From assembly GCF_963676685.1 (NCBI RefSeq), contig NC_092348.1:19815386-19879385 (forward strand): DNA of 64,000 nt, in the 5' to 3' direction. Positions 44,151 through 57,619 of this stretch are shown piece by piece (the stretch's first letter is position 1; every line of letters begins with the position of its first letter). Made by a program: the position numbers and the translations under genes. The stretch is from Mytilus edulis (taxonomy: Eukaryota > Mollusca > Bivalvia > Mytilida > Mytilidae). Below the pieces are notes generated by a model. That model had not been told where the DNA came from. It worked only from the letters and a program-made list of their open reading frames with translations, and searched no databases.

Positions 44151-47100
44151 GTAGGTTCATTTTCTTCCTTTAAACTCTCATTCTGTCAATTTTTTGTTGA
44201 AATATTGAGTTTGAAATTGCTAACTATAATAAGAATTAGGTATTTCATTGATTTTCTACTGTACTAATCACATAAACAGTATTTGATTATGTCGAATACA
44301 GAATATGTTTTTCTAAAATATGAAATAACCTGAAGGCATTTATTAAGGAATCCAACTATGAAATGTATCCTCATACCTTAAGTATGACACCTCTTCAACA
44401 TGGTTGGAATGTTGCTTTTAACTAAATTCATTGACGGGAAGATAACGATTAGAATATTAATATGCTACATGTGCTAAAAAAATGAACATTTATCATAAAA
44501 GTAGACCAGTGACACACTGTGGTTTCTAACTTTGCACATCCACATACCGGATGAGTAATACAATAATCCCTTTATATATAGCTCTTCAACGGTTTCGGTA
44601 CTTATACATCCTCGGATTTCAAATGTTTGGCTTTGAGCGTTCCTGATGAAGGTAAATCCAGAAAAGCGCTTTGGACGCATTGTAATTATTAAACGTGTTG
44701 TTTTCCATTTTTTATACCTTTTACTTTTAAAATTTCTGCATCAATATTATTATACTTTTCATCAGATATTTTAGTTTTGTCATATACAGTAAATGATATG
44801 CTATATTTACTTGTTTGGTTATCATTGTTTAGCTAAAAGGTAAATGAGCAATACTCTTCAACTTTGAGATACGTTTTATATATTGTTATTATATCCAAGA
44901 TATAAAAAACCATATTTGATTGTGTGTTATGTCTCGATAAGATGTGTAATAATGAACATATATGAGCGTAGAGTATTTATATACACATGCAGCATCACTG
45001 GATTGCGAATTGAACTATATCTGTAAAATTATAGCACTGCAATAATAATGTATGTCATTCTTAAATTTCATTCAATAGCACACAATATAGTTCCATGGCC
45101 ATTGGGAGAGCCAAGTAAAATTCCTTTTACTTCTTTGAATTTTGACGTATATGCATGTGTATACCTGTAATTTTTATTTCCCTATTGATACATTAACATG
45201 GAATCGACACTGACATAATATATGTATATTAATACACGTCAAGAGATGTACAAGAATTACGTGCATGTCCATTGATTTGTTTTATTATCAAGGTTTTTCA
45301 ACGATTGAAATTTGCCTGTTCAGAAGAACCCGGCTAACCAACAGGAAACCAAGGACATTCGTCAGAAAAACATGCAATCTTAAGATCGAAGTCCTATGGA
45401 GCCAAGAGGAAAGTTCAAACTCAAATGTTCAGTGTTGACAGGCTAGAGCTTACTGTCAATTAGGTTTGTTCCATCCGGAAAATATTCAATACTAATTTAG
45501 GATATACAAACTTATATATCAAATAAAGGCAGAAAATAAGACTAACTGGAGATGAACCACGTTGTAAATATCCGCAATGTTTATATCTTTATTCAAATAG
45601 GAATCAAGTGATATTTTTGTCAGATAACTATCCCTTACACCAACTTTTACAATAGCATGAAAGAGCAACGCCAATGAACTGATGTCATTCCTTACAAATT
45701 ATTTTAGATGGTAGACGATATTTTGGTCCTCTTTTAGAAAACGTTTCTTTCGGTCTTTAAAGATGAATATGGTTATACTGATTATATCTAAACTTTGCTG
45801 TTTCAAAGTCACTTTTGAAGGAGCATTGTTTTCTATGTTAGCCTTCTACAACTGATGTGCATAGGTTTGTTACAATTAATCAGTATTCTAATAAGTATTT
45901 TACTTCAACTCAATGTATTTTTTGTTTGGATTTTTATTGGCAGATTGTGAAGAATGGATTGTGTTTACGCGAGGAAACCTACACAAAATACAATTATTCA
46001 AATGGACAATGTATTTCTTAAATGATGGAACATTGTTATTAAATGATATTAATCGAATTGTTTGGATTTTTGTCTACAAGTCAGAAAACATAATAGCTTA
46101 GAGTTCTCATTTAATTTTGGGGAAATATTATGGAACTGTATTTCAGATTTTGCAATTGACAATTTAATTGTTTTTACAAAGACGGTTTTAATAAAGAACT
46201 TGCAAGAATAAAGACTAATATTAACAATAACCAATGGAGTTGACAACTTGCTGATGTGAAAATGAATAGAACAATAACAGTTAAGAAGGACAAACAAGAT
46301 TCCAGTTCGCCTGGGGTAAAAATGAAGATTTTTCTATACAAAGGTTCTTCAATGATATGCAAAATTTATGCATAAAACTGTTATGTTTTTCAATATTGCG
46401 TTTTCGTAACAGAAAAAGATATATCAGACTATTTCCACCAATGCTGTGCAAAACAAATCACAGACTACAATTGTAAAGTTCAAGTGTCAAAATATTAACA
46501 AAAAGGAAATCAAAAGAAAACCTGAACATATTTCATCAGGCAAACACTTTGTTAGCACTCATATAGTTTTTTTTATATTTGCAATTTCTTAAGTATTGCT
46601 AATTTTTGTTTATAGAAAATTCGGTCTATCTGAAAGTATAATGGAATCAAATTTAAAGAATGTGTAAGTGTCAATTCTAATATCCAACGTTTTGTTTATG
46701 GTTGACATTGGAGCTTCCAAACACCATTGCTATGATTCTGGAAAAGTTGTGAACAAAATCAGAGAATAACAAAGATCTGCTATCAATACTCAATTCGCCG
46801 TTTAGAATCTGAAGCATTCTGGGTAGTATTTCCAAAGGCGTACACAAAAAAAACCAATTGAAAATCAACCAATGACTTATCGTTCGTTCCCTATTTGTAT
46901 ATGAACAATAAGATCACACATCGTCCGTTAGATTCAAAACATATTTCAATAAAAAAAAACTACTGACATCATTGAAATATGACAGGCACACACATTCTTG
47001 TTATGTCATAACAACTAATACTTCCTTTTATGTCATAACAACTAATACTTCTTTTTATTGTACGTTCTGAATTACGCCTTTGTATATTCCTACCTCTTTC

Positions 47101-48287
47101 TTCAATTAAAATCACATTTGCCTGTTTCTATCCTGTTTTGTGTCTGGCTAAAGACTAAAAGGTAGACAAAATTAAATTATATTCATTTTTTTATTGTAAA
47201 ATACTGAGAAAAATAAACAAACAAATTTTCAAAAAATTGTTTTAGATGTTATCTCTTCATAGCTTGACTAAAATTCAATAAAATTTTATGAAAAAAAATA
47301 ATTGATATGAAACAAACCTAATCCCAAGACTGAATCTACTTGTTGACAGCTAACAGTTAATAAATATGATAGATGTGGCATGAGTTTCAATAAGGAGACA
47401 ACTCAAGTCAATTTCTATGTTATATGGTATCAAAAGGGAAATAGAAAAGTACAGTAACACACATGCATATATATACCATGTACGTCAAAATCCATAGTAT
47501 TGTAAAGAATTTTACTTGGTTTTCCCCATGCCAATGAAACTATAGTTTGTGCTATTTAATAAATCATGAAAAAGACATGCATTATTATTGTAGTGCTATA
47601 ATGTAAGGGATAAAGTTTTATTTTCAGTACGGTCTTCAACACTGAGACTTATATATATTTATTTCTCAACAAACTAAATTACATTTGTAAAGAGATACAC
47701 ACAACAAAAATTACATAATGTATATGTACAGACATACAATAGTTTGCTACCACCGATATAGAAAGAGCTAGTTTTTGAAATTTTTTAAACATTTTCAGCG
47801 GTACTGAGTTAGTTTCTAGCTCAAATTATTAAACGGTCTTTTTGCATCCAATTTTTTAAGATGACTATAACCAACCACAAACAATATCCGAGAAAGGTCT
47901 CCGACACCCTAGGTTCTAAAGGCCCCAAATCATTAATGGATAATGAAAAGAGGTTAAATATTCCAAAAGGACACTAAAACTCATAAATCACGGTTTTGAT
48001 CGTCATTGATTTACGTCAATTAAAAAAAATAAAACAACACTGTGACATATTTTGTATGAATAATCGATTATGTACATCTTGTCTTTTCAATGTCAGTTGC
48101 ATATGCGTGGTGATTATTAATCTTATTTGCATAATTCATCTCATTGCATATTTCTGATGGAGATGTCAATCATGTACGTGTTCGTTGAGTTTCCGAAGAT
48201 TGACAGAAACAAACTCACGTGGTTTATGTACAACTTTAGAGGAAAGAGTAGGTCTGGAGTAAATACATATTCTAGATACGATCAGAG
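44151..48287. other. Long gene-poor stretch
   Basis: I find no supportable gene. A 62-codon open frame at 45913-46101 has no domain. It holds the hammerhead-like repeat at 44580-44720, a two-copy 28-bp tandem TGTCATAACAACTAATACTT at about 47002-47058, and a broken GAGACAAC-family copy at about 47374-47420 and 47632-47650. An octamer-like ATTTGCAT lies near 48128, before the secreted-protein gene. Confidence 0.5.
44637..44678 (+). ncRNA. Hammerhead-like sequence, A-U sub-type, probably impaired
   Basis: Stem I is GCGTTC (44637-44642) with GGACGC (44673-44678). CTGATGA is 44643-44649 and GAAA is 44661-44664. Stem III is A-A around GCGC and T-T, with cleavage triplet TTT. Stem II, AGG-taaat-CCA, has an A-A mismatch at its base, so folding may be weak. 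The stem III pair is A-U here, a third version of the covarying position. Confidence 0.5.
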
Positions 48288-50691
48288 ATGATCATGTTGT
48301 TTCACACAATTCTCGTAAGTTACACCAATATTTATTTAAAACAATAGGAAAAAATCTATATTCAGTGTTAGCACTTTATAAATGATACTATCAAAAATAT
48401 TCATGTTTTCAAATAATATTCGTTTTTCTTAATTCTTTTGCCTTACGCTTCACTTTACTTCATATACAAAGTGTATAAACTTAGTTATTCTAGCACATCT
48501 TTTAACTTTTGTTTTTTTCAATTTTACTCGATTGTTAGGCCTATGCTATCTCTTAAAATCAAAATTTGTAAAATGACAATCTTGTGTAATAAGATGGAAC
48601 CATGCAATAAAACTAAAGTATAAAATGTATATATACATGTATATATATTTTTTCAAAGACGTCTTACGAAGTGTGTGTTGCTTTTCGACTAGAAGTGGTA
48701 CGTAGTTCAAGTTCTGTTAGTTTTTTTTATCAAAATGTTTTACTGATGTTGTGTTAGTTGTTTACCTTATAAGTTGTTACAGTTCGTATTTTGTTTTAGT
48801 TTTTTTTACCAGTAAACGTTTACGTATACGTAGGTTGTGTTAGTTTTGCTGTATAAATTTGTTGATGCTGAGGTTGCCGATCCTACAAGAATATGTACAC
48901 CACCATTACCCGAAGACGACGATTATTTTAAGGACTTAGAACAGGGAGATAAAGAAATAAGGTAAATGTCTTTGTAAGATAGGCTAGTGGAAGTTGGCTA
49001 TTAAATTTGGTGGAGACACTTTCAAATGAATATAATGGACTGCACAAGATTTTAATGCAACCAAAAAGCCTCATATTTTTTTCGGATTAACTATATGAAT
49101 CTATGACAAACCAGATTGATGTGAAAACGAATTTATGTTACTTTGATATATAATTATCATAAAGGTTGTATCTTTATCATTATCCTTATATTTATTGTTG
49201 AAATTTTATCTTTTATTGTTTATATTTTAACTTTCATTGTCATCATTAGTGCTACATTTTTATTATCAAAAACGTGATTTTTGTCTGTAGTGTTTGCGTT
49301 TAAATTTTTATTTTGTATTTGTAGAGCTGAAATAAATAGAAGTTTAGATAGGGAAACAACGCTTAAGGTAGAAACAGATAGAGCTGTCAATGAGTTAATG
49401 TTTGAAGCTAATCCAGTGTAAGTTTTGATACTCTTGTATTGCAGTTAAGTTACCAAGCAAAGAAAAGATTTTAAAAAAATGAATAAAAAGTAAAATCACA
49501 AAAATACTGAACTCAGAGGAAAATCAATACGGAAAGTCGATAATCACATGGCAAAATCAAATAACAAAACGCATCAAAAACGAATAGACAAGAACTGTCA
49601 TATTGTTGATGCTGAAGTTGCCGATCCTACAAGAATATGTACACCACCAATACCCGAAGACAACGATTATTTTAAGGACTTAGAACAGGGAGATAAAGAA
49701 ATAAGGTAAATGTCTTTGTAAGATAGGCTAGTCGAAGTTGGCTATTAAATAAATGTAATACAATTATCCGTTTCAATATATAAAACAATACATCTAACGG
49801 TTACTGTCAAAGTACCAGTTTGCTAAATTATTTTACAGGATAAAAAAAAACATGCAAATTGATGAATAAATATGCATTGCTACATAGATATTTTAATCAG
49901 GATTCAATTCTTTTTAATTTACATATTGAAGGAAGGATATCAATTGTTGATTTGTTTTCAGGTTTGTATGGACGGTTGGAATGTGTAAATATAAATACCT
50001 GTCTTACGTCCCTTCCAAACAAGTCTGGTACCAAGGGAAAATGTGTTATGTATTGCATTACTTCTGGTATCAAATCTGGAAATACTTGGATTGTCCGTAA
50101 GTACATGTATAACTTTTAATGTTTTTAGAACCAAAGTTACCTAGTCACGATCATTACATAACAGGGAGATAACTCTTTCAAAATCAACTGAATGTATTAA
50201 TAACGTTCTATTAAATTCTTTTCAATAAACAAAACTAGTGCTTGTCCAAACGTCTCTGTGACAGTGTGTTGTTCACGTTTTTTGAATATTATATGTTGTT
50301 GTCAGAAGGTCAAAGTAAATATTTTGTCAAAATTTAAAGAAAAAGAGCCAGATTAAATTTCGTCAAGGTGTATGGTACCACCTTCATTCTTTCAATAATG
50401 TACCATAAGGTCTCCAGCTATCTGTTTCCCCAATTTTGTCGAATTTATTTTAGTTTGATACTTATTACAATTTTTATGATTACTTTTTTGTTTCATTTCA
50501 GTAAGCAACTTTGCAGTCACGTTCCGTGTAATCAATGGACCCCATACGTGTACAGATGTGTTCCGTCTTGTAAGCGTTCCTTCTATATGTGGATAGCTTG
50601 TCCCACTGGTCACCATAGTTTCCCGTATAAGTACATCAGAATAGAGAAAAGGTTACCACAATGTTGTGAATGTAAGAGATACAAGTGCTGA
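48288..50691 (+). CDS. Secreted cysteine-rich protein 1 (five exons, 190 aa), unrecognised family
   Basis: Exons are 48288-48314, 48834-48961, 49325-49417, 49962-50096 and 50502-50691. All introns are GT-AG and phases are 0,2,2,2, summing to one 573-base frame. The first exon and the start of the second give a signal peptide (MIMLFHTIL, then VVLVLLYKFVDA). A short acidic region (PEDDDYFKDLE) and a charged helix-like exon follow. The last two exons carry about 12 cysteines and many Tyr, Trp and Lys, and end in RLPQCCECKRYKC. AATAAA lies at 50734-50739, 43 bases after the stop. Exon number, phases and cysteine spacing match the gene at 54973. I recognise no named family; cystine-knot-like growth or defence proteins are possible, but this is not shown. 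Confidence 0.82.
49604..49748 (+). pseudogene. Duplicated copy of exon 2 of secreted protein 1
   Basis: This 145-bp block repeats 48861-49005 with about four differences, including the coding part PTRICTPP and the splice donor AAATAAG-GTAAATG. It sits in the intron between exons 3 and 4. The upstream acceptor and signal-peptide codons were not copied, and a dispersed repeat abuts its left edge, so it is probably an orphan exon. Confidence 0.75.
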
Positions 50692-50733
50692 AGATGTGAG
50701 AGCGAAAACCAGTTTTCATGAAAAATTAATGAA

Positions 50734-50739
50734 AATAAA
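50734..50739 (+). terminator. Poly(A) signal AATAAA of secreted protein 1
   Basis: A canonical signal lies 43 bases after the stop codon at 50691. Confidence 0.6.
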
Positions 50740-53700
50740 ATTTAAACATGTTAAAATCGTCTTATTATTTCTTAATACCTTAAAAAAGGATATATTCCAC
50801 TATCTTAATATATTGATTCGGAATTGTTGTATGACTCCCACTGAAACAACTATCCGTTTAAAGACCTAAGGAAAAGGATCTTAACAAAAACAGGTCACTG
50901 TATGCCTTTCAACAGTGCATCTAGCAAAAATCACATAGTAAAGTAACAAAGGCAGCATAAAAATATATACAGTTACAATAGAGATTATAAAGCGAGCCTG
51001 TTTTGTCATCTGTTATGATAACAGATAAGTTTTAATTATCGAAGCCACAATCCTCTTTCACTCAATTGTGACATGATGAATTTGGCTTTTGAAGTACAAT
51101 ATTTCGGGTGCTATATGTGGAGCATAATCTTCTAACTCTTCGGGAGCACCAATTGAGATAACCAAAATTATTGATGGAGTTCGGCTTGCTAAGCCTTCAG
51201 TTGTTTTAGGTTGTGACTATTTTTTGGCCATGGCTTGGTCCGTGTGTTTTCAATTTATAAGTTTTGATTTTTTTTTTAATTTTTCTGCTCTTTTTTTCAA
51301 TGTTGCATACTCTTAATCCATAATCGAACTACTAAAATCAGCAAGCAAAATAAAGATGGTCATGCCGATCGTACATGTACTACACATGACGACATATTCA
51401 ATCAACCAACAATTAACCTAGCATTACAAGATGTGCCAAAGTTATCCAAATATTTTAAAAACAATTGCATTGTGAAGACTAACAGCATAATTTACAACAA
51501 AATGGTTACGAAAATCAACTATGGCTGATATAAAGCCACGACAACCAGTGAACTAAAGGCACCATACTTGTATTTGGCATATAAACGAATGAGTTGGTGT
51601 TGAACAGGTTTTGTGATCGCTTCACCCTCCTTTAACCTGAGACAAAACAATATCAACACTTCGTCACATTGACATTCGAAACAAGAGGTAAATACATACA
51701 AAATACAATCACATACAATCATAGTGAAATAAGTAATAAAACAACTTAGAAATGAACTATATTATTAATTACTTTACTATATGATATTTTCGTTAACTTT
51801 GAAACGAATAAAGGAACATTTTTAAGTACATTTATATTAACCAATGATAGTAGTCCTTTCATTTTTGATGCACTGGGATATTCAATATAGTATTTTAAAC
51901 AGTGTGGTTACATCACAACATAATAAAGAACAAACTTTCAAACTTAATCTAAAAGGGCTTAACTCATCAGATCAATACAAAGAAGAAAAACATCACAAAA
52001 AACAAATCGGACGTAGACGATATTTATACATACCCAACAACAAACAAAACACAAAGTACAGATCTAAAAGTATTCACTATTACTCACACCTAGTTCAAAG
52101 CCAATAACAACTTTAAAAAAACTTGTACAAGTATCAATCAACAAAGTTCAACTACTGATGAATTTATAATAAACACGTCATAAACATTCAGGGCAAAACA
52201 CGACCTTGTGAAATACCAAACTAAATGGTACAAATGTATCGACATATTGTATAGTACCGTTGAAAACAGTTGTATTGGAGTTTTTTTTATATGTATATTC
52301 TGAGACTTTTGTGTTATAGTAGTCTCAGTTATATTGTAAACGGTGATTCGTTGTAATAGAACCTCCGGCAATTGTTTTTGTTCAGGGGCTATGGAAATTT
52401 TTTCTGGACACACTTTTTTTTCGCCTTCGGCAACAATATTTTTCTTTCAATTTTAGCATTATATATAGTGGTAGCTGAGGGTGAAACAAACAATTTTTTT
52501 TTCTCAGGGTCAAAAAACAAATTATTTTTTTTCTCCAAAAACTGGAAACAAACTTTTTTTTCGAAAAAAAAACCTAAAAACCACCTACCCCCCACCCCCC
52601 CACCCCCACCCCCCCCCCCCCCCCCCCGGCGGATTTTGTACTTAGGAATATGTTTGTAAACGTTGTTTCTTTTAACGTTTGCTTTTTTTAAATAGTAAGC
52701 TTAGAAGTTACGAAGATATACTCAGTTGTAAGCATACAAGTGCAGAAGGTTGGATTTTTTTTAATTCACCAACAACTAAATGTTTTTGATATTTTACCTT
52801 AAAATAGAATGATAAGATATTTTTAATTAACAATTGGTTCTAGAAATATTTTAAAACGTTGGAAGATACAATAGGTATGTCACATTAGCAGTCATAAACC
52901 GAAGAGGAACAAAAAATGACCAGTATTTAATAAACAAAAGATAAACAAAAAGACAAACAAAAACTGCACAAAACTTGCCACAAGAAACCTGAGATCACCC
53001 CTAGTTTTTGGTGGGGTTCGTGTTGCTTAGTCTTTAGTTTTATATGATTGTTGTGTCGTCTGTAGTATTATTTGTCTGTTTGTTTTTTTTTTTGTTTGTT
53101 TTTGCCATGGCATTGTATATTTTCAATCTATGAGTTTGACTGTCCCTCTTGTATATTTCGCCCCTCTTTTACAGACTGAGAGGTATTAACCAAACTCAAT
53201 TCGGAACGTATGGGCCCCATGCATGGTGATGCTTATAGCAAGTACACTGCCATTAACAAGTTGTGTCTGCCGATAACTCTAATAGAAGAACAGAGGACGG
53301 TTTTGTTTGAACGGAAAATATCTATTGCCATGTCTTGTCCATATGTTTTTATTAAGTTATGATTGCGTTTGTTATAGTTCCTATTCTTTCTACATTCAAA
53401 AATTTTAATTATATCTATAGCATCAGAGTTATAAATATATAATGATACTTCCAATTTACAAAAAAGGATATCTAGCATGTCTGTTAAATCTTTGAAAACA
53501 TGATTTTAACTTCATTATAGAAACAATTTAGTAAACTACCTTAGACCTTAACAATAAAATTCTGATATGAAACACATTCGGAGATCTGAGGAAATAGGAG
53601 GTATCAACTGGAATAAATGGTTAAATTAAGCGACCATTACACACAGAATCTGTATGTTAAGGTGTCTACCCCATTTTGAGGGGCAGGTGGAATATTTCTT

Positions 53701-54972
53701 CATAAGTATGTAAAGCTCACAATTGGTAAATTGAAATCATTTTTTTTTAAAGTGTGCATATTATTTTGACAAAGTATGACAAGAACAGATCCTTCTTTTT
53801 TCTGTATCTGATTCCTCTTTAATAACAGAATTCCAATATAGTTAAAGCTCAAATGTCAACTTGGTTTTTTTTCGTATTAATCTTTCAGTACCTGCAAATT
53901 CAACAAGTTTTATATATATATTTTTTTATTATTATTATTATTATTGTGTTTTTTCATCACTGAACTATAATTACAATTTAAAAGTCATATTCCTTTCATG
54001 TAGATGTCGACCTTCAAAGTATGTCTTTTGTTGTACAATATTATAGTAATAAATAAGAGGGGGGAGTAAATGACCTGGTCTGATAAGAGCTTCTAACGAA
54101 TTACCTTGCATAAGACAGGATAAAAATGAATAGTCTGCAACCAAAAATATGTACTAAAGCGGAAATAAAATTTCGCGAGGCGATGCCGCGGAAAAAATAA
54201 GCACGCGTAGCAACAGATGAATATAATTGATAATGAGCATAAAAGCCAAAATGTTAATTGATAACTAAATTCAATTCAAACAAAACACTTTTCTTTCAGA
54301 AATGCTTGTTTAACAAGCATGTTTGAAAGAAAAGTGTTCTGTTTGAATATATATAGTTTCAAGGGATGACTCCTAAGTAAAGGGAGCAAGTTATTAATCA
54401 TCACCAGTCAGTTCGGCTTTTAGTTTTAAATGAAAGCAAGGAAACTATGAAAGTAACTTTTAAAAGTTAAAGAAGTTATCCCTTAAATTTGCAATATCCC
54501 CCTTTCTAAACAGGGAAAATATAACAAAAGGTCTGGAGTATGGTAGATAAATATTATGCTATAAATTATTTCTACATGTACTAGCTGACATAAACGAAAA
54601 CAGAAAACTTGATGATTGCAGAAAATTAACAATCTGCGACATCACAATCTGTTTACTTATTAAAATTAAGATATTAATAGAGACAAGCGTCACATCGTTC
54701 ACAGCTTCGTATATATTAAATATGTAAAAGGAAAAGTACACCAAGTATAGGATTGATTTTAAAGAGGCGTGTCTAAACGTAGCGAAATTGGTCTGTGAAA
54801 ATTTTTTCTGATGATCTTGTAAAGCCACGTGAAATCACGACTGTTTCCAACACAAGGGGAGTGAGTATCAAGAATACTTATTCAAACGGTATACGCCTAC
54901 TCAATACGTGGTTGAGTTTTCTAACAACATAACTAGAAGTTGTTGGATTTTGATGTATTCAAGTTAACAACT
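50740..54972. other. Spacer between the two secreted-protein genes
   Basis: No gene is seen. About 52370-52587 is low-complexity, with T runs and GGAAA/CAAA words, ending in a C-rich tract at 52588-52627. About 52985-53175 is an inverted copy of the 33930-34085 repeat. An ATT trinucleotide run lies near 53926-53945. A GC-tinged fold-back relic (TTTCGCGAGGCGATGCCGCG) lies near 54172-54193, and a strong palindrome at 54274-54348. Confidence 0.5.
54274..54348. repeat. 75-bp near-perfect palindrome
   Basis: ATTCAAACAAAACACTTTTC at the left is matched by GAAAAGTGTTCTGTTTGAAT at the right. The arms are about 36 bp around a loop of about 4 bp. It lies about 620 bp upstream of the secreted protein 2 start codon. 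Confidence 0.85.
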
Positions 54973-57619
54973 ATGCATTATATTCTGGTAAGCAATATTT
55001 TTCAAGTTACATAGGAATTCTATGTTTGTATTCCAAAACAAATAAAGAAATTTCGCAAAGATACTGTTTTTGGCTTTTGAAAATTAAGTTAATGTTTCTT
55101 GTGACTTATTTCAATCTTTATAAAGCTAGATTACTTTCAAAACCCTTACGCTTTTGTTCCGATTTTTAAGAGTGTTGTAATCCTGGTACCTTTGATAACT
55201 ATTGTGTAATAAAAAAGGAACAGAAATTACGGAACCTCAATAGCCAATGGACAGTACAACATACCACCCTACTTCCCCGCAAAAAAAATGAAAGCAAAGA
55301 CAAAAAAAAAAAACAACAACACGTAGCATTTCAGTGAACACTTCAAAATTAAACAAGAACTAAAAATAAATAGCGTTTTAAGGGATCGCTTTAAAATCGT
55401 ACAACAAGCAAGGCATATTTTAGCGTCTTTTAAAGTAAATATTTGTTTTGGTGTTTTATTAATGTTGACTGCATTGTTTTAGTTTTTTGTTTGTTTTGCT
55501 TAATCTTTTATTTAATCTGTTGTTAGAAATTTTTCAAGGAATACACATTGTTTTTAACCTGGTTTTTTTTTTTTACAAAATGTGAAAATCTTTTATTTTC
55601 TTTACTAGCTTTTAGTGTTGGCGGCTTTATCTTGCTATGCACAAGAGGATCAGTGTGATCCAAATGATGGAGACTGTTTTAGAGAGCCGTTTGCTGGTGT
55701 CATGACTGGCGAGGATGACCATTGTCCGTAAGTATTTCACATCAATGAAAGTCGATTCATATTTTGAAGGGGGAAGGATGATTTTCAAATTAAGTTATCT
55801 GAAATTGGAAATGACAAATAAAAGCAGCTGGATACAATAAAATACAGAAAACAACTATCGAAAATAGTTGGGCATAAAAGATAAAAACAAAGATTCGTTT
55901 TGGTAATATGGCTCGTTTGATTGGTGTGGTTTTAATATATTAAGTATGCAGTATTTGGAGAATGCATTGTTTTCACTAACAACAATTCGCATGTGATGTA
56001 TAAATTACACTTTAATTGATTAATTATTGTTCCAGGGTTGAAAAAATGCAAGCAACATTAGACAAAGATCCAGAGATAAAAGCTGAAGTCGAGGCTGCGA
56101 AATTAGCAATTGCTCACTTGACAAAACCTCCTGTTTCTCCGTAAGTAAATTTGAAAACTAAATCAAATCCTAGTACTGTATGTACATGGCAAAATTCGAC
56201 AGAAGCCGAGGCTCGAAAAGCTGAATATATATTGAATGTTGTGAACAAATACAAATAATGGCTTGGAAGAGAGAATTAAATTGAAGTTCGTAAATAAGCT
56301 CACCAACGTTTGTATTTTGTAAATTTAATTCAATTCAATTTAAATTTATAAAAAATTTAAACGAATACATGGGAAATTTTTAGATCAGTAATATGACGTC
56401 CTTAATGTGTTTTGAAATATTCTATATATAACATGTATAATAATTTGTATCACGTTGTTTTCTTGTGAACGTTTTCGATTTCAAATCATCTGTTCTCATT
56501 GGCGTGTACATCACGTCTTCTGATGCTCATATTATTATATTTTTCGAAATATATTATGAGATTTCTAATAAAGCATTCACGAAAATGTATAGATTGTTCC
56601 GTCCGTTTGGTAATTATAGTGACTGTCTAAGTTGAACTATGTACAGTTAAATAAATACTTCAACTAGTGTCTATGTATCAGCTGGTTAAAACTTCACTAA
56701 AATACTTATTTCGTTTTTAATATAGAGTTGATCTTGGAATTCCATTGTGTTACAAGACATATTCAATATTGAAAGTGCCTCCAAAAATATGGATAAAGAA
56801 GGGGTATTGTTATTTCCATTGGTATTATGTGAAAAGCCAAATAACCTATGTAAACTGTGGACAGTAAGTTATTTATTTTGTTAATGTTATACTATTCTTA
56901 TTTTGCTGTTCGTAATTTTATTGAAGAATCACTATAAAAGTAGGATCAAAATCTCAATGACACGCACTTCAATTTTATAGTATGAGAATTTATTACAATT
57001 TACTGATGCGATAGGAATTGTAGTGGTATATTTCAAGATCGGCTGCCATGCACGTGCATGATGAAATCCTGTCAAATATTAAAAAGAAGCATTCGATCCT
57101 TATATTTGCAATTTTATACTACAAAAATAAAATTACGAGTTAAATCTGATTTTTTTCTATGCATTGTTGTGACGTTGTCTTGGAAGCATGTGATGCCATG
57201 TATGTTGATATTTGTATGTACATGTATAATTTAGTAACGTTTCTCAATTCTTAATACGGACTCTTATGAAACATATCATACAGATAATTTTTAATTGTCG
57301 TTTTCAAACAACATAGTCTTTATGCTAGTAAAAAGAGAAAAAGAAGGGACAGGCATATCAGTTTCCCGGTATATCTCCAAATTAACCATATTATGTTCAT
57401 CTATTTTTCAGCAAACAACGCTGCAGCAATTTGCCATGTTCTATGCTGTGGTCCCCATCTTTCTGTTATCCTGCCAACTTCTTGTCACTGAAACTATACA
57501 TGTTTTGTCCACATCTAAAACCGAAATACTGGTATCCATACTACGTCCGCCTTCCTCAGTGTTGTGAATGTAGGAGAACCTATTGTTGGTGGCTGCAAGC
57601 GCCCCAGAGTCCCAAATGA
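54973..57619 (+). CDS. Secreted cysteine-rich protein 2 (five exons, 194 aa), paralogue of protein 1
   Basis: Exons are 54973-54987, 55609-55727, 56036-56140, 56726-56863 and 57412-57619. All introns are GT-AG and phases are 0,2,2,2, giving one 585-base frame. The signal peptide (MHYIL, then LLVLAALSCYAQ) is split by intron 1. An acidic stretch with DQCDPNDGDCF follows, then a charged, probably helical exon (VEKMQATLDKDPEIKAEVEA). The last two exons are cysteine-, Tyr- and Trp-rich and end RLPQCCECRRTYCWW-, nine residues past the last cysteine. Exon structure is identical to protein 1, and cysteines align across exons 4 and 5, although most other residues differ. Function is unknown; a secreted structural, signalling or defence role is inference. 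AATAAA is 30 bases after the stop. Confidence 0.85.

Noticed and set aside
52372-52659. 95-codon open frame with a poly-Pro end
   Set aside because: It comes from T-run and C-run low-complexity DNA; the composition explains the frame.
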